From contig JABBOT010000011.1 of NCBI GenBank assembly GCA_016165875.1, forward strand, positions 7,505,711 to 7,569,710: a stretch of 64,000 bases of DNA, read 5' to 3'. The DNA comes from Acanthopleura granulata. Lineage: Eukaryota > Mollusca > Polyplacophora > Chitonida > Chitonidae. This document shows, in pieces, positions 47,301-59,300 of the stretch; the first letter of the stretch is position 1; each line of letters begins with the position of its first letter. The notes beneath the pieces were generated by a model. That model did not search any database. It was not told the DNA's origin and saw only the letters and a program-made list of their open reading frames with translations. The position numbers were made by a program, and so were the translations under genes.

Positions 47301-50300
47301 GCCTCATCACCCTGGCCTGCTGCGTTGCTGCCACTGTCATGTTTGACCGGCTCTGGCGGTCAGAGTGGACAGTGCTTAAGTTATCACTACAGGTAGGTTT
47401 TCTAGTTCTTCAACTTTTTCGCATGTTAGCAAAAGGTTTATTCAAGCATATTCTGAAGACATTATTCTGTGTCGACTGATGGAAATATACTTCTTGGGAA
47501 GCGCTGAAACTGGTCAATCCAACTGATGTAATTGTGTCTCCAAAATCAAATTTGAAATGTGCCTGAATTTCACTGAAAGTTGCTCTTCATATGTGAAAAG
47601 GTTGAAGAACTAGGGCAATGTTGGCTGCCTCTCCGCCCTCCTGTCAGTTCACGCGTGGTGCTTTCCAAGCTGTCAAACAAGAACAGGCTGCCATAATCAT
47701 TATTGCAAGCGTTTTCAACCAGATGTCCCACACATTGGATGCAAACATTCAGTCTTTCTGTGATTTCATGGATGTCATAGTGGCTTTTCACAGGGAATGG
47801 AATGAAAAGTTCTAATGGGCTGTTGAGACGTCTGGTGGGGTTATTCTGCCTTTTTATCCCTCAAACACCTTTGTCAAAGGGCGTATAGTGAGCTGTTGTC
47901 ATTCTCTGTCTGCCCGTCCAGCATCCTTTCTGTGTTAAATAACAAGATATGTCAGGAAATTTTATTTGCTCATCCCGAGTTATGTCACAGATGGACAATG
48001 TAAAGATGTAAAGCCCTCTTGAATATGGCCCTGATTAGTCAATAGTTCTATTGTCTACTGTACGTGACCTTAAGCCTTGCCCCGAAATGCACATTTTCAG
48101 AGGCAAATAAATGCCCGTAAAAAACTACTTTTGCAGCTGAAACACACATTGTTTGCCAGTGGAGATCATCCTACATGTACCTTCCAAACAAACTTCAAAA
48201 CACCTTTCTATGATCAGTACCTCTCAGAATGGGGAAGTGCGAGCAATTTTGTCATGGATAAAAGTTTGGGTCGTTTAGGGTATCTGTAATTTGCTAAAAA
48301 TCACATATGCTTATATTTTTACATATCAGAAAAATACATAAGATAACTTCTCCTGTTTTTATATATGTATGCAAATGATAGATTTTAAGGATTTCTTTCT
48401 CTCTCAGATCACCGGCCCATTCCTCCATATAGGTGCCGTTACATTGATGACTGTGATGACGTGGATCATTGCTGGCAATTGGCTGCAGCTTACTCACAAA
48501 GGTATGCGCCACTTACTGTGTACTTCATGTAAGAGCGCATGAAGTTGAACTTAAATTATCAGGTCATTGAGCACTATGACTAAAATATATATAAAATAGG
48601 ACTTGTTCATAAACCTTTGCCCTCTTTTCAGAAAACACACCTTTGTACATGTTTACTGTTTTCTTTATGTAGGAGTACATGAACATTTTCCATTTATGGT
48701 TATAAGCATGTAATATAAAAAATGTTTATAAAAAATGGGAACCCTGTTCACAAAGCACTTCTATATTCTTGTTGTGTAAACATTAACACAACACATGCTC
48801 ATGTATGTGCAAAAGGTCAGCCAGGGAGGTACGAAGAGTTACGAATAGTTACACTCGTACTCACCAACAGAAATAAGGAAATAAGAAGTGTCATTAACTC
48901 TTGGACAGAGTATCAGGTGAACGCAATATCAGGGTTACTGACACCATATATTTCTGTATTCCGTCACTGAGTAACAGTATAATGAATTCATATTGTGAAA
49001 GACTCTCAGATCACTTCAGCTCAATGAACCAAGGTATTGGTGAATCGCTTCAGGAACACCATTGTTTTCACAGCGGAAAAAATGGAGATCTTAAAGCCAG
49101 TCAACAGATCATATGGCGATTACTCCAGGGCCTGGCAATTTGAGCCAGTGTTGTTGTAGGCTGACAGGGGTTCATAGACGGCCTTATCTTAACAGAGTTA
49201 GGAGATTTAAAACACTGAATAGTTGAAAAACTCAAAAGCATGCTATAAGCTAAGAAAAACTGAATATATTTCAGTTAAATGCAATTCTGGTAGGTGTGCA
49301 GGTGATTATAAACTTGTGTATTCTTTTCTATAAGTATCAAATATTTTCACTTTTTTCTGTTTTTTAAATTTATCTGGGAATGACTGTTCTTCTTCGGCGG
49401 CACTTGGGTGGAAAGGCATGGCACAGCCCTGAACAGCAGGCGTCCCTCGCCCTATCGGAAATCCTACGCTAGATCGACTTGCCTCGTACATTGCCAACAG
49501 AATTAATATGGGATAGCAAGGTACGAGACTGTCTGGTGATGGGTTTCCGGCTTGGTGATAGACGCCTTCTTATAAAGGCTGTACTGGAGGTCCTTACTTT
49601 GTTCGTCAAAACGGCTAGCCGGCATTTTTAAAAGTAATTTCGACAAAGGCAGAAATCGTTCATCCATAAAACTTTTACATATGGCCATTCTGAGCACTGA
49701 AAGCAGCAATTATAGACCTAAACTTCAATGCAAATCATGCGCGATGCATCTGTCTACCATGTATGGGTTGAATTTGGTCATCCAAATGTTAAGGGTTTAA
49801 ATACTCAACATTGCTGTATTACAGGATAGTTAGAGCTGAAAAATACTCAAAATGACCTTGAAAAAACTCAATATTTCTGTTAGGGTAGTTAATATTTTGA
49901 CATCTATGAACCCCTGGTTGGCTATTGGTCGCTGTGACTATGTCATGTGATATCTTCATTCTGTTGCCATGCGGATGATGTTCTTCGTGTGGTTTTTCCT
50001 GCTTTTTGAGTAGGCTGTGTTGTGTCGACTTGTGTGTGAAATTAAATGTTGGTTACCCACAGCCGTCGTCTTCATTGTGTTCTGTCCCGGTGTTCCGGCA
50101 GGCACACCTTTTATGGAATTGAATGACATTTCAGTCTGCCCACAAAGCGATATGTAATCTTCAGTGACGGGTGTGTCTTCCATTATGGACCTGAGGACAA
50201 GTCGGCCTCATGTCACACTATTTGTTGAGCTCGCCTTCTTCGAGTGCAGTCATCAACAATATCGTGGCCATCGGACTATGTCCGATGTCACCCTACCCGA

Positions 50301-53300
50301 CGACATCACAGACTCAACATAACAGGTCAACACCTATCGCATCAAGTACATGGCCGACTCAGGATGTATCTCCAGTGTTTCAGGAAATATTTATATCCCA
50401 GACGATACTGACATACCTCAGGTTGTTGAATCTCCTGAACATTTTTCCAAAGCCACCATGTTTATGTGCCTTCTGAAAACCCTTTGAACACCCCGAAGGC
50501 GTCTTGCGTCCTTGGATATACATATAAAGGACACGGAGCTGACCAGCTGTAGTGTCACTTATCTAAGGTTAGCCTTGATCCTGACAATATTCTTCCACCA
50601 AACGTAAATGTTAAATTCCAGTCATTGCTGGATCAGAATGACATCGTCTTTGATCTCAAAGTCAAGGGGTATAATTCGGCTTCCCCGGCCCTTCCAGTCA
50701 GTTGTTAACATGGAACTTGTCCAGCCCCCACAACACAAAGGCTGATTCATTTTGAGCTTCAGGATGAATTTGATGAAATTGAGTCTCTGTGGGAGTTTTT
50801 GTTCGACTGGAGGGTGCTGGTGTTAACATCAAGTGGCTTAATCTGTCCTTTCTTGTGAAAAGGCCTAGTAGAGGTTTTCGGCTAGTCACCGCCATCAGTT
50901 GCTACAGCAAACCACAACCTTCCCTGATGCCAGACATCAACTCTGCTTTGCAGCATATAGGAAAATGGAAATATATCATTAGTACTGACCAGTCAAATGC
51001 CTTTTACCCGATTCCCATCTCCAAACAACCATTGAAATATTGTGCGGTAGGCACCCCGTTTCGCAGCATAAGAGTGTGCGATCGAACAGCCATAGGAATG
51101 TCGGAAAGCAAGACAGCCCTTGAGGAACCCATGTGTCGCATTCTCAGAGATTTCCTACAGGAGGGGAATGTTGCTAAGCTGGTGGATGATATGTATTTTG
51201 GTGGGAACACATTTGAAGAACTCCTTAAAGTAAAGGACAGCTCATGACTGAGGCACTGTTCATTAAAAGGATTACAAAATTCTCTCTTGAATGCAAAAAA
51301 CTTATTTCAGTTTGATGAATCCTTTCCTGAATTATCTCCCTTGAAAGTGTGGAGTATTTTGCTGCCGATCTGAAGGTGCCCATGCTTTCAAGCCTATGAG
51401 AGATGGACCAGTCAGAGAGCTAGGAGATATCAGCTGTTTATAAGCTGTGCCGTAAATGTCCTGAATTGTCTGTCAATGTAACATGTAATAACATAGGGAT
51501 AGCTCACTGTTTTATTGATCTGTATTTTAATTGTAACAAGTACAAGTATGAAAAACACTGCAGAGTATTTCCAGACCATTGTGTTGTGGCAGGAGTAAGT
51601 TCCTTGATCATTTCATGTTATAAATTTACATATATACTTAAGTTTCAATCACAGCCCTAGCGACCTCCCACAATCTCAGGTGACAGTAGTGTTCCGTGCG
51701 TGGAACTGTTAAGTCAGAGCCCAGACAGAGTGGCTGCTTTTCATGCCAGCCAATGGAGCGCGGTCAAATCTCTATTTCCGTTGTCGTAGTAACAGTGAGA
51801 AAAAATATTTTACCGATAAAAACATTATGTTGTCCAAACTTGTTTGCAAAGTTAACTTTGAACAGGAGCCGTCTTTCACTTGAACGAGTGACATTGACTG
51901 CTAGATACTCTCCAAAAGAACAGCCTTAACCAGTCCACTGCAAAGACTGTTATAGCCCCATCAAGTGTCATCTTGCTTGGCTGGGTATGGCATCAAGGCA
52001 CCATATCTGCTAGTTCACATCGTATCTCAACTCTTTTGGCGGCCCTTGTCCAGAAAAAGTCTCTGGACTCCTCTCATTTATTTGGGCGTATAAAGTCCCC
52101 GCACATGTCGTTCCCGGTGGATGAAGTGATCACAGGTCTCTCTTCATCGGATAAGGTCGAATGGACAGACAGTCTACGGGACGTCTTTAATAAAGCACAA
52201 GCCTCTCTGTCTTCACATCAGATAGGACTACCTCGTCTGAACGACCAGTTGTGGATTATTTACAATGACTCTGTTAGGAAAAACGGAGTAGGGGCGACAA
52301 CAGCGCAGTGGTAAACAGCGGTTGGCTGGGCTTTTACTGATAAACTTCGTAGACACCAAGTCAGTTTCGTATTTGCCTGTATCCCCTTGAAAGAGACAAA
52401 GCCAAACGGTGAAGAAAAGTCGTTTCGACAATATTGTTGCCGGTTGAATATTGGTTGCTGCACCGATATCATGTGATGTCTGCGTTCTCATGCCCACAGC
52501 GGATGGTGTTGTGCAGTCTCTGTAGTGCCGTGTGTTAGATTAGATCTTGGTTTACCCACAGCCATCGTCTTTGTTGTGTTCTGTCGTGGTGTATTTCCCC
52601 AGGGGCGACTGAATGTGTTCTACCAAATCTGGCGAGGCATCAGACTGTTTCTTTACCAGGAGAGCTGGGCATAATCCATTCTCTCTAAAATGAGCTTCAA
52701 GCTTGAAAAGCCTCTAGGATATGCATGATAAGAAATGGTTCTCTGTCAGACATGCGTGTCTGAGCCTGTCTGTGTTTTTTTCTTCAAATTGCTTGTATTT
52801 TGTAATGGTCTGATAATATTGGAGGAAAAAAAAACATTGAAGAGGTTTTTAATGGTGCTGTTCTTTTTCTGTTAGCCTCTCCTCCATCTACTCACAACTG
52901 GACAGGTAAGTTCGTTAGTCATTGGTGTTTGGGAATCCCCTACCCGGTTGATTTTATTTGATTTTCACCCAAAACCTAGGGATGTTGACTGGGTGTCTGC
53001 AGACTGTATAACATGTGGAGTTAACCTTGTAGATTGATGCAGGAGTAGGAAGGTTGAAGTAGTTAATGAATGTTTAATTAATTTCCGAATGATCATTGTT
53101 GTTTTTTGTTTTTTTTACAGCTTTTTAAGTTCATAAAACCCCTTGTAGTTCATGTGGGATTGCTTTTATATACTATGTCCAGCTTGGTATTTTGAGAATG
53201 GTCCCTGGTGCAATTAGTGTTAAGCCCCAGTCATTTATTTGATCGTTTTTTGTGTTGATCCCCTCCTGCAGTAAGCACATTTTTTAATCAGGTTTAATAT

Positions 53301-56300
53301 TTTTGCTAACTGCGTTTTATTGATATTAATTTCTTAATTGTAAGAACACTAATGCCATTTGTCAGGATGCAACATGCATGAAATCTCCCATGAAGGTCAT
53401 TGTAGTTGTCATGACAACACATTTTACAGAAACAGGTCTCTGTGAAGAGTGAAGTGAATTTTAGTGTGGTAATAGTGTAGAAGTGGACTAGTTTAAGAGG
53501 TGGATCTACAAGTGGCTATTAGAGCAAAATAAATTGCTCTCTAGCTAATTGATTTTAGTGGTGAAACACAAAGGTTATTGGTTTTCTCTTGAAACTTAAT
53601 GTACAGTTAGTCGGCACTTATTCATGATTTTCTTCCATGTAGGTTGTTCCGTTATTCCGTATGGTTTATATGCTAATAAATCATACATGTAACGGTTAAG
53701 TGACTGTGTAACCCTATGAATCAGGACGCTGTGTAATTTGTTCAGAAAGCCAGCAGGGCTTCTCTCCCTTTGATGTTAGAAAGCAAAGAGAGATATGCAC
53801 TGAATGTTTTATGAACAGTACCAAATGGCACAAATGCAATTATTGATTTGAAAGAAAAAGCAATAAGGAATTGTTGTCATTTATAGAAAACTGCCACAAC
53901 CTGGCTTCTACTAGATCTGTACATGTAGATGGAAGTTTTACAGAAGGCTTTGAAGCCTTTGTATTTTTACCTGTGTGTTTATTAAATTCACGTAGGTTGA
54001 TCCTTTACCTTTAGTTAAACACCTTTTAATGGACATTTTGTTTATGCACCAATACACTGGCATGGTCAAAAGTAAAGTAACCAAACGTAATTTGTTTTTC
54101 TCTTTTTCTGTTTCAATTCTTACCGCTGCATATTTTAGACCATTTTGGTGTTGATGAATGTGTAAGTGGATGCATCCGGCAGCCCAAGCACCCTAATTGT
54201 TTCCCCTTTTTCATATTTTCCCATTCTGACTTTTCCCGATGCCCATTCAGCCTGCCTTTAGGACCATTGTGCTATATATGTCTACATGGACACTCGTTGG
54301 TACTTCTTCTGCAATCATTACTAGTGGGATGGTGATCAGTTTTATTGGTGGAGGAAACCACTCAGTGCCCATCATAAACCATTGAATGCTTTTATACATG
54401 AGTTGTTTACAAGCCCAGCCCTGCAAGCAGTGAGGGTGTGGAAATCTCCACATTTCTCATCCAGTGACAGATATAGGTAAATGAACATGTTGGTGTTTCT
54501 CTTTTCAGTGCTAAAAACCATGTGGTTGTTTGTGTACATGGGGGTTTTGATAGTATTATATTTGTGTCCCCTGGTCATCAACTCCCCCTGTGTGGTCACA
54601 GTGACAGACCTACCTCCCAAGCCTCTCATCATTGGTCATAGAGGGGCGCCAGCTGTAAGTTAATACATGAAAATGTGTTATCAGCTGTTGTCAGCTGCCA
54701 CTACATTTTCACGTGGCATATTTTTACTTCCTTTTTGTTGTTGGATGCGATAGACTTTAAAGTTTTTGAAGTGACAAAATTCCAATGGTTCAGGGGCATA
54801 CATGGTTCAGTCAGTTAGCGTGTTAATGCAGCGCAATGACACAGAAGCCTGCAACCAATACGGTCACTGTGAGTTCAAGTCCAGCTCATGCTGGCTTCCT
54901 TTCCGGCCGCTCATGAGAAGGTCCGCCAACATCCTGCAGATGATCATGGGTTTCCCCCAGGGTTTGCCTGGTTTCCTCCCACCATAATGCTGGCCGCATA
55001 TAAGTGAAATATTCTTGAGTATGGCGTAAAACACCTATCAAATAGATAAATAAATAAATGGTTCATCGTTTGCCTGAATTTACATTAACGGTAATGAAAA
55101 TATGAACATGAGGTATTGGTCAGATCAAAGTCTGTTAAACGTTGTGTGTGTGTTTGGATTTTGAATGTGGGAGACTGATTCTGTTGTCTTGTGTGGCATA
55201 AGTATGAAAACGGGATGTGATGTCAATGGTCACAAGATAGTAAGACTAGGTCATCGTGAGTCTCCAGTATTTCAAATGGATATTTGGTTCTGAAAATTAG
55301 AAAAGAAATACTGTACTATCAAAGCAATTTAACTGGACATTGTTTAGTGGTCTCTCATCAGACATATACCTTAAATGGCCTCAAATTTCAACCATGACTA
55401 AATTTACGATTTTCTCTGATTCTTGGAGCTCTACTGATTTTCGAAGAGGTTTCAGAGTCATTGAAAGGTAGAATGATATCAGGCTGAAGAAATAGAAGTT
55501 TCAGCACTAAAAGTAATATTTTACGACATAAACTTGCCCCTCAAAATGCACTGTTTTGGACGAGATTTTAGGTCAGTTTACAGAACCTCACGTTATTGTT
55601 TACTTTGCCTTCCATTTTGTCAGAAATTTTTCCGTAGTTCACTGTTCAATTTTCAGCAATCATTACATGAATTAGGGCTACCTTGTTCTTTCATGACACT
55701 CACCTTGTGTCTCTACCTGTATACGTGAAAGCTAGCCATTGTATCATTTTAAATTAAACAAAATATGTAATGTAGAAGTAAGTGTGTGTGGTGTGAGAGA
55801 GGAAGGAAAGATAAATTACACGGTGTATCGGTAATTAACATAATGAAAGTGTCAGCACAAATAAATCTTAATTCTCATTAAAGACTTCAGGAAGGGAGTG
55901 TTCATTGAACCGAAATATTGCATGCATTCACCAAGTCTTAGGAAGGCTATCATCATTGATCTGAAATGTTGTACTCCATTCTCCAGTGACAGTTGGACAG
56001 TTCAGTCTGATGCGCAACCGTTTGACTAACATGACCAAAGGGAATTGCTGTTAATCCAGATATGTATACGTGTATCGAGTACAGTTTAAATACTACATAC
56101 GTTTTACACGTATCTATCTATTATATTGTATTTTCTTTGAGGAGATACATTGTGTTGTCTCTCTTCTGTGTGTCTGCTCACTGTATGCAGTAAACTTGAC
56201 GTATTTCTGTAAAATACATGTACATCTGCTTTTATTCTGTATTTTTCCAGTTGGCGCCAGAAAACACAATGCTTTCCTTCCAGTCGGCAGTTAGTCATAA

Positions 56301-59300
56301 TGTGTGGGCGTTTGAATCTGATGTGAAAATAAGGTAAGCTGATGCAGTGACTAGAGAAGGGATAAAGCTCAAGACTCCAGCAAACGGCTGTTTAGATGTG
56401 TTTTTACGAAGCCACTTTTCTCGGTCAGTGAGTCATATTTTGGACCTCTCGACTCTTAACATGGGTCACTGGTTTTAATAATGAAGGGCTGAGTGAGTAC
56501 TTGACCTGGTTGACTGTTTGCTGAATGTCACGTCTGTTGCGACTTTGCACTTGCGTTTGTTGTGTTTTGCAGGTTTCATGAGGCTATGTCTTAAAACTTT
56601 TTGTCAATTTTGTAAGATGGTCAGGAAGTTAGAAGGCGTTTACAATGTATATTGTTTTGAGGAAATATGTTATCATCTTAGAGAAGTCCATTATTGTGTT
56701 GGCGTGCCTTACTTAGTTGGAACCTAGGGGCTTAATGCGCCACAGCGACGTGTACATGACACCGTGCCTCTCACCTGGACCGTCGCTGTGAGTTCAAGTC
56801 CACCTCCCACCATAATGGTGGGTGCCGTCATGTAAGTGAAATATTCTTGAGTATGGCATAAAACACCAATCAAATAAATAAATAAATAAATACTTAGTTG
56901 GACTCATGCTGGCTCCCGCTCTAGCTGTATGTCATGTACTTGGGGAGGCATGTCAGCAACCTACAGATTGTGTGGCGTTTCCCTTGCTCTCTGCCTGGTT
57001 TCCTATGAAACTTACAGATTGTGTTGGGTTTCCCTTGCTCTCTGCCTGGTTTCCTATGAAACCTACAGATTGTGTGGCGTTTCCCTTGCTCTCTGCCTGG
57101 TTTCCTATGAAACCTACAGATTGTGTGGGGTTTCCCTTGCTCTCTGCCTGGTTTCCTGTGAAATAATGAAATTTTCTTGTGTACGGCCTAAAACACCTGC
57201 AACCAAATAAATAAATATGTATAGTTGGACAACATCTGCACTCGACCTTACAGCCCACAACGGGTGTGGACAGTAGATAGATCATGCCTTCAAGTATTGA
57301 CAACCGTTCTTCCAACAGTTACAACAAGGTAGGTCATGGGTGGAAGAACAGTGTGAATGAGATGCTTGTTGGATGGGAGTTAAATCCTGACAGTAGACAA
57401 TGAGACAGGAAATCTGTGTATTCCCATACTCCCACAGGTCAGTCTGACATGTGAATGTTCTTGTGTATGGGACAGCACTATACACACCAAAGTCACCGTA
57501 CGTGGGAAGATCCCCCAGCAACCTGCAGATGGTCGCGGGTTTCCTCCCACCTCTGCCCAGTTTCCTCTCACCATAATTCTGGTAGCTGTTGTGTAAGTGA
57601 AATATTCTTGGGAACTGCATGGAACACCAATCAAATGAATAACTAAACATAATCACCAGGGAGATAAATATCTTAAGTTTTATCACTGTGCTGGTCTGGT
57701 CTTCTTTGTCCAGTTATGATGGAGTGCCCTTCTTGCTCCATGACAGCACACTGAGGAGGACAACAAACATATCCTCAGCCCTGCCCCAACATGCGGACAT
57801 GAACGCCTGCTGGCTTAATATCGCTGAGATTAAGGCATTTGACGCAGGCTCATGGTATCTCATTGTGAGTATGACGATGTTCTAAAAAGGAAGACAACAT
57901 AAGAATGATGCAGATTTTAGATAAAAATGTATTAGTTGTAGTTTGTGGATTTGAACTTTTGTTTTTATCTCTCTTGGTCTACTTTGTTTGTAGCGCTAGT
58001 GGTTGATTCCATTAGCAAGTTGTTCGTCGTCTGTTAACTTTGTTCTTGAAACGCTACTCCTCCTACAGTTTTCGGATCATTTCAATGAAACTTGAGTCAA
58101 GTGTAAACTACATCAACATACATAATTCACTCTATAGGTTTTCAATTTCAGTGATTGGTTGTCTGTCTGTGTCTGTTGATCCAGAATGTGTTAAGATTTT
58201 CAAAACGCTACTCAAGTGAAACTACCCTCTTAGTAGGTATTGGCTTTGAATAATAAGGTTCAGTTCTAAATAAGGATGTGATGCATGTCTTATTCTGGTT
58301 GAACGCATCTGTCAGGTGAAATGACCAAATGTGCATTGCATATTTATTTAGAACATTATTATGCAATGACAATGCACCAAGCGGTGGTCCCTGTAACGTC
58401 ACAGTCTTATTGCTGACTATTATGGGAACCTGTAAGAACTGACGAACTCGACTGCACCGAGCAGTGGTCCTTGTAACGTCTGTGTCTTATTGCTGACTAT
58501 TATGGGAACCTGTAAGAACTGACGAACTCGACTGCACCAAGCGGTGGTCTCTGTAACGTCGCTGTCTTATTGCTGACCATTAAGGGAACCTGTAAGAACT
58601 GACGAACTCGACTGCACCAAGCAGTGGTCCCTGTAACGTCGCTGTCTTATTGCTGACCATTATGGGAACCTGTAAGAACTGACGAACTCGACTGCACCAA
58701 GCTGTGGTCCCTGTAATGTTGCTGTCTTATTGCTTACCATTATGGGAACCTGTAAGAACTGACGAACTCGACTGCACCAAGCTGTGGTCCCTGTAATGTT
58801 GCTGTCTTATTGCTGACCATTATGGGAACCTGTAAGAACTGACGAACTCGACTGCACCAAGCTGTGGTCCCTGTAATGTTGCTGTTTTATTGCTGACCAT
58901 TATGGGAACCTGTAAGAACTGACGAACTCGACTGCACCAAGCTGTGGTCCCTGTAATGTTGCTATCTTATTGCTGACCATTATGGGAACCTGTAAGAACT
59001 GACGAACTCGACTGCACCAAGCTGTGGTCCCTGTAATGTTGCTGTCTTATTGCTGACCATTATGGGAACCTGTAAGAACTGACGAACTCGACTGCACCAA
59101 GCTGTGGTCCCTGTAATGTTGCTGTCTTATTGCTTACCATTATGGGAACCTGTAAGAACTGACGAACTCGACTGCACCAAGCTGTGGTCCCTGTAATGTT
59201 GCTGTCTTATTGCTGACCATTATGGGAACCTGTAAGAACTGACGAACTCAGCATATGGTGGCTGCATGTCATTTATTGCACTGCTGAGGTACAATATCTG

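Noticed and set aside
47188..47346. Exon 4 starting at the upstream acceptor
   Set aside because: It adds 46 nt and shifts the frame away from the conserved membrane segment; kept only as a possible non-productive isoform.
56906..57210. Repetitive open frames ([17 protein letters not shown] and similar)
   Set aside because: They are the 51-bp internal expansion of a SINE; the period is a multiple of three.
58381..59249. Regular direct repeats resembling a CRISPR array
   Set aside because: The units are contiguous with no variable spacers, and the context is a eukaryotic intron.
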